Source of the DNA: Aureococcus anophagefferens
Lineage: Eukaryota > Sar > Pelagophyceae > Pelagomonadales > Pelagomonadaceae
Direction of reading: 5' to 3'
DNA: 43,293 nucleotides
Assembly: GCF_000186865.1 (NCBI RefSeq)
Contig: NW_008705593.1
Coordinates: forward strand, 21,422 to 64,714
In this document: positions 34,660 through 43,047 of the stretch, piece by piece
How the letters are laid out: every line of letters begins with the position of its first letter
How positions within the stretch are numbered: position 1 is the stretch's first letter
Translations under genes and position numbers: made by a program
The notes under the pieces: generated by a model
Told to the model about the DNA's origin: nothing
The model's input: only the letters and a program-made list of their open reading frames with translations
Databases searched by the model: none

Positions 34660-37054
34660 ATGACTGCCATGCGGTGGGCCGCCCTGGCCCTCGCGGCCGT
34701 CGCGCGCGCGGTGGTCACGCAGCCGAAGCCGACGGTGACGCCGCCGGCGCCGGCCGTCGCGCCGCGCACGGGCAAGCTCGGCGAGTTCGACTTTGACAAG
34801 CTGGCGCCCTACGAGCAGCTCCGCGGCGAGTTCGACCGGGAGAAGATCCTGGGCTTCATGGCCGAGCGCCCCCTCGTCGTCGCGAAGCGCCTCGGCGTCG
34901 TCGCGTCGACGTTCAAGCGCACGCGCGACGCCTGGGAGGCCGACGAGGCGACGGCGCCCGAGCGGCGGACGCGGGGCGGCATGCTGCGGGACGCGATCGC
35001 GTCGCTGGGCCCCGTGAGCGTCAAGGTGGGCCAGACGCTGAGCCAGCGGCCCGACCTCGTCGGCGAGGAGGCCTGCGAGGCGCTCAAGGCGCTGCAGACG
35101 CGGAACGCGGCGTTCTCGAACGAGGCCGCGTTCGCGTACATGGCGGACGAGTTCGGCCTCGAGCACCCGGGCCTCCTCGCGCCGGGCATCGTCGCCGACC
35201 CGTCGGCGCCCTTCCGGAAGACGGACGCGCACTGGCTCGCGAGCCTCGAGCGCGAGCCCGCGGCCGTCGCGTCGCTCGGGCAGGTCTACCGGGGCGCGAC
35301 GCACGGCGGCCAGGACGTCGCGGTCAAGGTGCAGCGGCCCGACGCGCTGCGCACCGTCGCCGTGGACTACACGTGCTTCGCCGTGGTCTGGGCCCTCGTG
35401 GAGAAGTGGTGGGCCTGGAAGCGCGGCGCGGCGTTCGACAACGGCGACATCGGCGAGGTCGTCGACACCGTCGCCGACGGCATCTTCGACGAGCTCAACT
35501 ACGACCTCGAGGCCGTCAACGCCGCGGAGTTCAAGCAGTCGCTCGACTTCCTGGGCTTCGTGGACGTGCCCACGTTCCTGCCGGAGCTGTCGACGTCGCG
35601 CGTGCTCACGACGGAGTGGATCCCAGGGCAGGAAAAGAGAGCGAAATTCCCAACTTCAAAGGCTCCTATCTCGGCCGTTTTCCACTCGTTTCGGCTGACC
35701 TTTGGACGAGCGATCATCTCTTGGAACGGTTTCGAAGCATGCATGCTTGTAAGGAACGCGCGCGCGCGGAACACTCAAATTGAAGCGACGTTGAATCTCT
35801 CTTTTCCTGCCCAGGTGGATCAAAGGCGACCACATGGAGCGCCTCGGCCGCCGCGACGGCGCTTTGATGACGCAGCTCGCCGTCGAGGCCTGCACGGCGT
35901 CCCTCGTGCTGACGGGCTTCGTCCACGCGGACCCCCACGAGGGCAACCTCATGCTCCAGGACGACGGCAAGGTCGTCTTCCTCGACTTTGGTTTGATGTC
36001 GCGCGTCGACGGCGACATCATGGAGTCGTTCGCGACGGGCATCCGCGCGTGCCTCGCCGAGGACTACGCCACTTTGGCCTTCGTGTTCCAGAAGGTCGGG
36101 TTCCTGACGACGCCCCTCGAGTTCCGGGAGGCGCCGGGCGTGCCCTACCGCGACGTCGCGGACGCCGAGGGCCTCGCCCAGTTCGAGGACGAGCTCCGGA
36201 GCGCAATGGCCGCGACGGAGGGCGGGTCGTCGCGCTTCGGCGCGCTCGCCGAGGTGCTCAACGGCAAGCTGAGCAAGCGCTGGAAGATGTTCACGCCGCC
36301 CTACTGCCTCCTGCTCATCCGCACGTTCCTCACCTTGGAGGGCATCGCGGCGCAGGTCGACCCGGACTTCAACATCTACGAGATGTCGCTGCCCTGGGCC
36401 CTGCGGCGGTCCCTGGCGCCGACGTCGCCCCAGGGCGTCGCGACGCTCCGGGGGAGCCTGCTGGGCGACGACAACCGCGTCAAGTGGGACGCGATCCTCG
36501 ACCTCGTGCAGGACGACGGCGGCGGGTCCTCCGAGGCCGCGTCCGACGTCCAGCCGGAGGCGGACCTCGGCGAGGCGCTGACGGCCGTCGTCGGGTCGTC
36601 GGGCGGCGCGGCGCTGCGGAAGACGATGCGGGATATCGACGCGGCGGACCTCGCGACGAAGCTCGTCGGCCCGTCCGGCCGCGTCATCCGCCGCAAGGCC
36701 GCGCTCGAGCTCTGCGGCGCCATCGACCGCAAGCTCATGCCCGCGCACCGCGAGCCACCGCCGCCGAACCCCGACGGGCCCGTGAGCCTGTCGGCCAAGG
36801 GCGGCGCGCGGATCTCCCGCGCGACGTCGCCGCAGAGCCGGCGCCTCGCCGCGCGGCAGCGCAAGTGGCAGCGCAAGGTCGCGCGCTTCCTCGTCGCCTA
36901 CCACCTGCGCACCCAGCTCGCGGGCGGCCTCCGCGGCGTCGCGACGCTCGCCAAGCTCGCGTGGCTCGGCGCGCGCGTCGCCGGCGGCGCGGTCCGCCAG
37001 CTCGTCGCGCTCCAGGTCCGGCGCGCGGGCAAGCGCGCGGGCTTCTCGAGGTAA
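34660..37054 (+). CDS. ABC1/UbiB-family atypical kinase (ABC1K), probably plastid
   Basis: Exons 34660-35615 and 35815-37054 give 731 residues. The start MTAMRWAALALAAVARAVVTQ is hydrophobic and fits a signal or plastid presequence. Family motifs are intact: the KxGQ stretch VSVKVGQTLSQRPDLV, the Ala-rich loop AAVASLGQVYRG, the catalytic Lys in DVAVKVQRP, FVHADPHEGNLML and the metal-binding VVFLDFGLMSRVDGD. Across the introner the sequence reads VLTTEWI then KGDHMERLG, as the family requires. ABC1 kinases control isoprenoid-quinone synthesis and, in plastids, tocopherol, plastoquinone and plastoglobule metabolism. The C-terminal 300 residues are longer than in UbiB and end in a basic, possibly membrane-associated stretch. 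Confidence 0.92.
35624..35814 (+). mobile_element. Introner element, family A, copy 3 (acts as intron 35616-35814)
   Basis: Begins CAGGGCAGGAAAAGAGAG and ends CTCTCTTTTCCTGCCCAG, flanked by GTGGATCC and GTGGATCA (7 of 8 bases match). Here the duplication supplies a GT donor. Splicing rebuilds EWIKGD of the kinase exactly. The element lies between the kinase Lys region and the HADPHEGN motif, so failure to splice would shift the frame and disable the enzyme. Confidence 0.93.
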
Positions 37055-37093
37055 GGAATCCCGCTGGGCACACATGTGAGTACCTCTTACGCC

Positions 37094-38389
37094 CTACTCC
37101 GTCCGCGGCCGCGCGGCGACGTCGACGGACTCGGCGACGTAGTCCGCGAGGTCGTCGTCGTCGAAGTCGTCGAGGCCGTCGGAGACGGACGCGTGGTGGT
37201 GCGCGAGCTTCCACCGCTCCCCGTCGCGCAGGAAGATGTTCGTCGCCTGGATGCTGTGCGCGCGGCCGAAGGTCGCCGGCGACGTCACGGCGCACGTCGC
37301 GAAGGCCACGTTCTCCGCGGCGTCGAGCGCCAGGTCCGCCACGATTAACCCGAAGGACTCGACGCCGCCGGCCCTCGTCGAGGCCAGCAGGTCGCGCCAG
37401 GACCGCTGGACGTTCGCGAAGCCGCGGACGAGCGCCGCGCCCGGGTGGACGACCGACGTCTCCGCCGTCGGGTGCCACGACGCGCGCAGCGCGTCCGCGT
37501 CGACGCGGTCGAACGCGTCGTAGAAGCCGTAGGCCGCCGCGAGCACGCGCTGGTCGTCCGGGCCCGTGCGCCCGTCGCTCGCCGCCCAGAGCCGCTTCGC
37601 GCCCGCGCCGCCGAAGGCGAGCGTCGCCAGCGCGTCGGCCGTGCCCGCGCCCGCGCCGCGCGCGCCCGCCGCGCGCGGCAGGAACGCGACGCCGACGAGC
37701 GCGCCGCCGCGCGCGGCGTCGTAGACCTTGAGGCGCCCCGCGCGGCGCCGGCCGGGCCGGTTCAGCCGCCGCGCGTGGACGACGCGCGCGGGCGAGCCGT
37801 CGCGGCGCGCGACGACGCCGGAGCACGACGACGCGGCGCCGAAGAGGCCCTCGACGCGGCGCCGGAACGTCTCGAGCACGGCCCCGGGCGCGTCCTCGTC
37901 GTTCGCCGGCTCGCCGTCGCCGTCGTCGGCGCCGTCGCCGCGCCGCTCGCCCGCGAAGACGACAAAGTGCGGCGCGCGCCGCGGGTCCAGCGCGGCCTCG
38001 AGCTTCTGGCGGCCGAGCTCGGGCAGCGCGCCGCGCGTGCTGTCGAAGGTCACGACGTCGAGGCTCGAGCCGACGTGCGCGGCGACGACGTGCGCCATGT
38101 CGTCGGCGGCGAACGCCGACCGGTCGACGGCGCCGACGACGTTCGTGTGGCGCAGCGCCCGGCTGTCGAGCAGCGACCGCAGCGCCACCGTCGACGCGGC
38201 GACGACGACGGCGAGCGTCTCGCCGCGGCACTCGTCCTTCAGGGCCGCGCAGACCTGGGGCGCGCGGCCGAAGAGGGCCACGGCGCTGCCGCCGCCGGGA
38301 AGGTTGCTCCGGCTCACGGACGCGCCGCCGCTACATCTGCGAACGTGGCGCATGCATGTGCGGGTGGAGCGGCGCACGGCGAGAAGCAT
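37094..38389 (-). CDS. Protein with C-terminal NTF2/SnoaL-like domain
   Basis: The minus-strand frame ends at a TAG at 37096-37094. I take ATG 38389 as the start; ATG 38353 is also possible, and the frame is open to 38494. The first ~230 residues are not a family I recognise. They alternate alpha/beta-like segments (AVALFGRAPQVCAALKDECR, TLAVVVAASTVALRSLL, HFVVFAGERR), suggesting a nucleotide-binding-type fold. The last ~150 residues are SnoaL/DUF4440-like: VLAAAYGFYDAFDRVDADAL, ASWHPTAETSVVHPGAALVR, GFANVQRSWRDLL and NIFLRDGERWKLAHHHAS. Such cone-shaped folds bind small ligands or mediate assembly. Function is unknown. It is convergent with the ABC1 kinase gene, 39 bp apart. Confidence 0.6.
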   Translation of the reverse strand: MLLAVRRSTRTCMRHVRRCSGGASVSRSNLPGGGSAVALFGRAPQVCAALKDECRGETLAVVVAASTVALRSLLDSRALRHTNVVGAVDRSAFAADDMAHVVAAHVGSSLDVVTFDSTRGALPELGRQKLEAALDPRRAPHFVVFAGERRGDGADDGDGEPANDEDAPGAVLETFRRRVEGLFGAASSCSGVVARRDGSPARVVHARRLNRPGRRRAGRLKVYDAARGGALVGVAFLPRAAGARGAGAGTADALATLAFGGAGAKRLWAASDGRTGPDDQRVLAAAYGFYDAFDRVDADALRASWHPTAETSVVHPGAALVRGFANVQRSWRDLLASTRAGGVESFGLIVADLALDAAENVAFATCAVTSPATFGRAHSIQATNIFLRDGERWKLAHHHASVSDGLDDFDDDDLADYVAESVDVAARPRTE

Positions 38390-38771
38390 CGCTCGAACGA
38401 CGCGGCCGCGGCGGCGCGTGCGCGGACGCTCCTCAGTTCGTCGACGACGAGGCCGCCGCGTCGCAAGATGCGATGTCGAGGCGGCTGTGGACAAGGCCGC
38501 GGCGGACGAGGCGAGGCAAGATGCGGACTCGATGTCCTGCGACCCGCGTGGCGGGCAACCGCGCCGCCTCAGCCTCAGGCCTCACCTCGCACGGGCTCGG
38601 CGACCGTCGCCCCTCGGACTCTCGAGCGCGCCAGCCGACCCCGGCCTCGGCCGCCGCACCGTCCGCCCCTCACCCGAATCCCCCGCCGCGCCGGCAGGTC
38701 CAGGGGCGTGACATTAAGGGGGGGGGGGACCGGCGGCGACGCGAAGCGGGGACTTGGGGCGCGCGGCCCGC
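38390..38771. other. Intergenic region between two minus-strand genes
   Basis: It holds a run of G near 38719-38728, just past the LHC-type stop, then GC-rich sequence with no consistent coding frame. The part near 38400-38530 is probably the upstream region of the SnoaL-like gene. No TATA box or RNA gene is visible. Confidence 0.45.
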
Positions 38772-39851
38772 CTACCAGAACCACTTGCCGAAGAGGAAGG
38801 GCGTGAGCTGGACGACGGGGATGTGGAAGGTCGCCTCGATGGCGACGTAGGAGAGGACGGCGAGCATGGCGACGCGGCCGTGGTTCAGCTCGAGCTCGCG
38901 CATGCAGAAGCGGCCGACGGCGTCCTTGCCGAGGAGGCCGTAGAGGCCGAGGGGGTCGAAGTCCTCGTCGCCGGCGACGCCCCAGGGCCACTCGCCCTCG
39001 AGCGCCTCCATGTCCTTCTTGTGGACGCCGCCGTAGAGCGTCTGCGACTTCAGCGTGCCGATGACCTCGAGCTCGCGCGCGCCGAACGCCGCGAAGAAGG
39101 CGAGGACGGCGAGGGCGTTGAGCGGCGGGAAGCCCTCGAGGAGGCCGCCGTTGAGCACCGTCGGCGCGCGGCCGCCGTCGGCGAGGAGCGCGCCGTCGAA
39201 GAAGTCGGGCCCCTTGAGCTCGGCCATGGGCCAGCCCGCCGCGCAGAGCATCGCGAGGCGGCAGTGGCGCACCTCGGCCTCCATCTGGTTGTAGAGCTCC
39301 TCGTTCGTCGTGCAGAAGCCCGCCGGGTCGAAGCCGTAGTCGCCCGCGTGGGACCCGTCGAGGATTTTCGGCCGCGCGAGCACGGGAAGCACGCCGAACG
39401 CCTCGGAGAGCTGGCTGTACTCCTGGTCCGCGAAGCGCTTGAAGACGAGGTCGCCGGGCAGGCGCGCGGGCACGGACGCCTCCTCCTCGGCGGCGGGCGC
39501 GGCCGCGGCCGCGGGCGCCGCGGGCTCCGGCGCGTTCGGCGCCGCGGCCGCGGGCTCCTCGGCCGCGGGCGCCGGCGCCTCGACACCGGCCGCGAGCTTG
39601 ACCCCAAAGTCGGCGTAGGACATGACGCCGTCGGCGTCGCAGGCCGCGCGCCACGCGGCGGCCGTCGGCGCCTCGCCGACGACGACGGCGGCCTCGGCCT
39701 CGGGCTTCTCGACGGCGACGGCGACGTCGGTCTCCGCCGGCACGGCCGTCGTGAAGCGCGGGCCGTTCGCCGACGCGCGGAGCGTCTTCGGCGCCTGGAG
39801 CGCGCTGGCCGAGGCCAGCATGGCCAATGCCACGACGATTGCCTTGCTCAT
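38772..39851 (-). CDS. LHC-superfamily chlorophyll-binding protein, RedCAP-like
   Basis: A 359-residue frame from ATG 39851. A signal peptide with MLASASALQAPKTL is a heterokont plastid leader with Leu instead of the usual Phe at the cleavage site. A Pro/Ala-rich spacer follows and includes the motif WRAACDADGVMSYADFG. The LHC core has GDYGFDPAGF, first helix MEAEVRHCRLAMLCAAGWP, a long loop with LNGGLLEGFPPLNALAVLAF as the second helix, then DFDPLGLYGLLG and third helix ELELNHGRVAMLAVLSYV. Both ExxHxR-type chlorophyll ligand motifs are present. The AGWPMAEL block and the APTVLNGG loop recall RedCAP, the red-lineage chlorophyll-binding-like protein; this sub-family call is from memory of its pattern. 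The ~100-residue acidic Ala/Pro spacer is unusual. Divergent from the gene at 39969. Confidence 0.8.
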   Translation of the reverse strand: MSKAIVVALAMLASASALQAPKTLRASANGPRFTTAVPAETDVAVAVEKPEAEAAVVVGEAPTAAAWRAACDADGVMSYADFGVKLAAGVEAPAPAAEEPAAAAPNAPEPAAPAAAAAPAAEEEASVPARLPGDLVFKRFADQEYSQLSEAFGVLPVLARPKILDGSHAGDYGFDPAGFCTTNEELYNQMEAEVRHCRLAMLCAAGWPMAELKGPDFFDGALLADGGRAPTVLNGGLLEGFPPLNALAVLAFFAAFGARELEVIGTLKSQTLYGGVHKKDMEALEGEWPWGVAGDEDFDPLGLYGLLGKDAVGRFCMRELELNHGRVAMLAVLSYVAIEATFHIPVVQLTPFLFGKWFW

Positions 39852-39968
39852 CGCTTCCTATGTCACCACGCCACGAGGTCTCTGCAATCCACCTCGCCTC
39901 AAGTAGCTCAAGTTCATCACCGACCTGGAGTTTTCATCGAGCACCGCACGATGATGGGCAGCCTCTAG
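39852..39968. promoter_or_regulatory. Divergent promoter, LHC-type gene and glycosyltransferase-like gene
   Basis: A 117-bp gap between divergent ATGs, clearly less GC-rich. It carries CCTCAAGTAGCTCAAGTTCA at 39896-39915, a tandem CTCAAG variant of the TTCAAC-type pair seen in other promoters. Confidence 0.4.
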
Positions 39969-40808
39969 ATGTTCGCCCTGGTGCTCTTCGCCTACCACGA
40001 GACGTCGCTCGCGCGCGACAACCTGCACCACTTCGTCGCGCGCGGCCTGCTGCCGCCGACGCAGGGCGAGCACGTCTTCGTGCTCAATGGGCCGCACAGC
40101 CTCGAGGCCGCCGCCTTCGCGGCCGGCAACGTCGCCGTCGTCGAGCGCGCGAACGACTGCTTCGACTTCGGCGCCTGGGGCGTCGGGCTCGACGAGGCCG
40201 TCGGCGCCTTCGGGCCGCGGGAGCGCTACACGCACTTTTTTTTCCTCAACGCGTCGGTCCGGGGCCCGTACCTGCCGCTCTTCGAGGCGCGGCCCTGGTG
40301 GGTCGTCTTCGGCGACCAGCTCGGCGGCCCGCACGGCGTCGGGCTCGTGGGCACGTCGCTCAACTGCTGGGCGAGCCTCGGCGAGACGCACCTCCAGTCC
40401 ATGTTCTGGGCGACGCACGCCGCGGGCCTCGGCCGCGTCGTGCTGCCGTCGGGCGTCCTCGACTGCAAGGCGGACCACGACGCCGCCGTCTTCGGCGGCG
40501 AGATCCCGCTGAGCCGCGCGTTCCTCGACGCGGGCTACGCCCTGCGCACGCAGCTCGCGGCGTTCCGGGGCCTCGCGCCGGCGCCGGGCGTCGTCACGCC
40601 CGCGGCCGCGCGCGGCGAGGGGGCCGAGGGCGCGGCGCTCTACGCCGCCTGCCTCGGCCTCCTGGAGCGCAACGCCCACGGCGGCGACCTCCAGTACCCC
40701 GGCGAGTACGGCGGCGCGGACGTCCACCCGCTCGAGGTCGTATTCGCGAAGACGGGCCGCGGCGTCGCCCGGGCGACCCTCGACGCCTACGCGCGCTGGG
40801 ACGCGTAG
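39969..40808 (+). CDS. RgpF-like glycosyltransferase-family protein
   Basis: A 279-residue frame from ATG 39969 to TAG 40806-40808. The pattern DCFDFGAWGVGLDEAV, then YTHFFFLNASVRGPYLPLF, then HGVGLVGTSLNCWAS and THLQSMFWATHAAG, is that of rhamnan-synthesis F (RgpF)-related and similar eukaryotic glycosyltransferase-like proteins. No signal peptide or membrane span is obvious (MFALVLFAYHE is short and part of the first beta strand), so it is either cytosolic or lacks an upstream exon. The donor sugar is unknown. It is convergent with the membrane-protein gene, 11 bp apart. Confidence 0.6.
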   Translation: MFALVLFAYHETSLARDNLHHFVARGLLPPTQGEHVFVLNGPHSLEAAAFAAGNVAVVERANDCFDFGAWGVGLDEAVGAFGPRERYTHFFFLNASVRGPYLPLFEARPWWVVFGDQLGGPHGVGLVGTSLNCWASLGETHLQSMFWATHAAGLGRVVLPSGVLDCKADHDAAVFGGEIPLSRAFLDAGYALRTQLAAFRGLAPAPGVVTPAAARGEGAEGAALYAACLGLLERNAHGGDLQYPGEYGGADVHPLEVVFAKTGRGVARATLDAYARWDA

Positions 40809-40819
40809 AACGAGGACCC

Positions 40820-41389
40820 TTACGTCGCGCGGGGCGTCGTGCAGACGACGGTGTAGTAGAACAGGACCCACTGGAAGAGGCCGTGGAAGAACGACCACGC
40901 GTGGTGCGACGGCAGGACGGTCCGCGGCACGTCGAGGCCCCGCGCGAAGTGGCACGAGTAGCCCGCGGCCAGCGCCCCGACCCAGCCGACGACGTCGGAG
41001 AAGTCGGGCTCGATGCGCTTGAGCATCGCGAGGCTGCAGACCGCCATGACGAGCGTGCCGACGTCGTGTACAATCGGGTGCTCGGTGCACTCGAAGCCCG
41101 CCGTGACGCCGAAGCCGACGCCGACGCCCGCGACGGCGACGCACGTGTAGACGTCGCCGAAGGCGCCGCCGCCGGCGTCGCGGGCGATGAGGTAGAGCAC
41201 GCCCAGGAAGAGCGGGCAGATCACGAACTGGACCAGCGCCACGTTGTAGGGGCACTCGACGACCGCGGAGATGGCGTAGGTCCCTGATTTCTGGAGGTCG
41301 CCGCGCGCGAGGCCGCGCGCGTAGCAGACGACGAGCAGCGCGGCGATGCTGCCGTAGACGAGCTGGATCTGCGGGAGGTCGGCGTCCAT
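40820..41389 (-). CDS. Multi-pass membrane protein, unknown
   Basis: A 189-residue frame from ATG 41389. At least five hydrophobic segments are visible: VYGSIAALLVVCYARGL, VALVQFVICPLFLGVLYLIA, VYTCVAVAGVGVGFGVTAGF, VGTLVMAVCSLAML and VVGWVGALAAGYSCHF, plus a C-terminal WSFFHGLFQWVLFYYTVVC. Several His/Cys/Asp residues lie near membrane ends (TEHPIVHDVG, PSHHAWSFFHG), reminiscent of haem- or metal-binding or ceramidase-like seven-helix proteins, but no signature is complete. I do not recognise the family. Confidence 0.6.
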   Translation of the reverse strand: MDADLPQIQLVYGSIAALLVVCYARGLARGDLQKSGTYAISAVVECPYNVALVQFVICPLFLGVLYLIARDAGGGAFGDVYTCVAVAGVGVGFGVTAGFECTEHPIVHDVGTLVMAVCSLAMLKRIEPDFSDVVGWVGALAAGYSCHFARGLDVPRTVLPSHHAWSFFHGLFQWVLFYYTVVCTTPRAT

Positions 41390-41576
41390 GATTGCGAAGC
41401 TTGACGCCTGTGATCGTCTCAGTCGAACTCAGTCGAGCCTCGATGTCCTCGATCGCCCGGCCGCCGTCGCCGGGGTCCGGGCCGCTACGAGGCTGCTACG
41501 CTGCACGCCCGCCAGGCCTCCCGCCTCGAGCGCTCCGCGCCGTCGCGAGGCCTGCGCCCGGGTGGACCCGTCGGCT

Positions 41577-42599
41577 TCACAGGTCCTTCTTAGGCCCTCG
41601 CTTCCTCCTCTCCTCTCGCCGCTCCGCGCCGGCCTCGTCGCGGGCCGGCGCCTTCGCGCGCCGGCACGCGTGGTCCTTCGCGCGCCGGCACGCGTGGTTG
41701 GGGCGATCCTTCTTCGCGCACTCCTTGCTGCAGTAGATCCGGCCGCACGTCTCGCATCGCATCATCCGCTTCCTGTACCTGTGCACCTCGCACACGTGGC
41801 ACTTGGGGTTGCAGCTCTTGCTCATTGAAAGGAGGTACGACATGGCGAAAGACCACAGCGGACCGGCCCAAGCCGCCAAGTACCATCCTACTTGCACTAT
41901 ACCATTTGGGCCCGAACGGCTCCAGAAACCAGAGATGAAAAGGCGCGCGGTGACGCAGAGAAATTTGCCGCGGCGGTGGGGCTCGGCGAACGCGACGTCT
42001 CTGTAAAGAAAGCAAGGCAGATAAAAGATGGTGTACACGACGAGCGTGCCGACGACGTCCGTGCAGTGTTTTACCCTCCTGCGACAGTTCGTTTCCGTCA
42101 TGCTCACGAGCGCGTGATGACCCACGATCGCGACGTGCAGCGCGAGGGCCGCCGCCAGCGCGCGATAGCGGCCGCCGCCGTCGCCGTCGCCGATCGAATA
42201 GTACCCGGCGATGTTCATCTCGAGCACGGTCGATGCCAGCGATGGCAGCGATGGCAGCGGGTTCCTTGACGGTGGCGGCGTGATCCCTGCGACGTCTTCC
42301 TCGGCCGAGGGCGGCGGGATGCAGGGTTCTGGGTTCTTCAGGTGAGCGACGAACGCGGCGCGGAGCTCCAACGCGTCCGCCTTCGTGAGCTTGCGCCACG
42401 CGGCGCGGATCTCTCCCAGCAGCGTATCCACGGTCGCTATCATGTCATTGCCAGTCTTCTGCTTCTCGGTCTTCTCGTACCAGGGACCTTCGGGAAACAA
42501 GGTCGCGGCAAGCACGGCCCATTTCGCGAGCCACACACACCAGCCCAGGAACGCCCAGAGCGACCAGAACCAGCCGGTCAACGAGAACCAGCCGGCCAT
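41577..42599 (-). CDS. Membrane protein with C-terminal MYND-type zinc finger
   Basis: The frame starts at ATG 42599 (MAGWFSLTGWFWSLW). The longer open frame to 42839 crosses a tandem repeat and is taken as 5' flank. Product: 340 residues. An N-terminal hydrophobic Trp-rich helix, a helical soluble segment, then spans near ALAAALALHVAIVGHHALV, VVGTLVVYTIFYLPCFLY and GWYLAAWAGPLWSFAMSYLL. The C-terminus has CNPKCHVCE, then MMRCETCGRIYCSKECAKKD and HAC, the Cys/His order of a MYND finger, but with Arg where Trp is usual. MYND domains bind Pro-rich partners. A short duplicated tail (HACRRAK twice) and a basic end follow. A membrane-anchored MYND protein is unusual. Base composition is less GC-rich than in neighbouring genes. 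Confidence 0.65.
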   Translation of the reverse strand: MAGWFSLTGWFWSLWAFLGWCVWLAKWAVLAATLFPEGPWYEKTEKQKTGNDMIATVDTLLGEIRAAWRKLTKADALELRAAFVAHLKNPEPCIPPPSAEEDVAGITPPPSRNPLPSLPSLASTVLEMNIAGYYSIGDGDGGGRYRALAAALALHVAIVGHHALVSMTETNCRRRVKHCTDVVGTLVVYTIFYLPCFLYRDVAFAEPHRRGKFLCVTARLFISGFWSRSGPNGIVQVGWYLAAWAGPLWSFAMSYLLSMSKSCNPKCHVCEVHRYRKRMMRCETCGRIYCSKECAKKDRPNHACRRAKDHACRRAKAPARDEAGAERREERRKRGPKKDL

Positions 42600-42613
42600 C
42601 GCAGCCCTCCGTA

Positions 42614-42734
42614 GCGAGGCGCGCAACAAGCTTGGCACGGCGCGACTAGCCCGAAGCGCCGGGCGAGACGCAGCCACGTGGCGAGGCGCGCAACAAGCTT
42701 GGCACGGCGCGACTAGCTCGAAGCGCCGGGCGAG
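42614..42734. repeat. Direct repeat, 54 bp twice, 67-bp period
   Basis: GCGAGGCGCGCAACAAGCTT and the following bases, through GCGCCGGGCGAG, occur at 42614-42667 and 42681-42734 with one C/T difference. They lie just upstream of the MYND-protein ATG. Near identity implies a recent duplication. Confidence 0.9.
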
Positions 42735-43047
42735 CAGCCCCTCTTCATCGCGCGCCCGGCACTCGCCATCATGAACCTTTGGTTGAACTTCAGTGTGCTT
42801 GGCGGCCCTCGAGACCGACGTCTCGACCGACTGGCGCATCTCGACCGCCGCCCCCGCGACTCCCGCGACTGCAGGAAGGTGCCCTTAACCGCCGTCGGCG
42901 GCTCCGGGCGCGGCGTCGGCGCCAGCGCGGCGCTCCGGGGGGAGGAGCGGGCGGCCGCGGCGGCGGCGATCGCGCGGGGCGCCCCGGTGGCGGGGGCCCC
43001 CGCGTCGGCGGGGGCGCCCGCGCCCGGGGCGGCCGGGCCGGCGGCGC
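42735..43047. other. Intergenic region: upstream of the MYND-protein gene and 3' flank of SAM synthetase
   Basis: Near 42771-42790 a less GC-rich stretch holds, on the minus strand, TTCAACCAAAGGTTCATG, again paired TTCA motifs about 11 bp apart. From 42890 to 43047 the sequence is very GC-rich with G/C runs. I see no coding frame worth calling. Confidence 0.45.
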
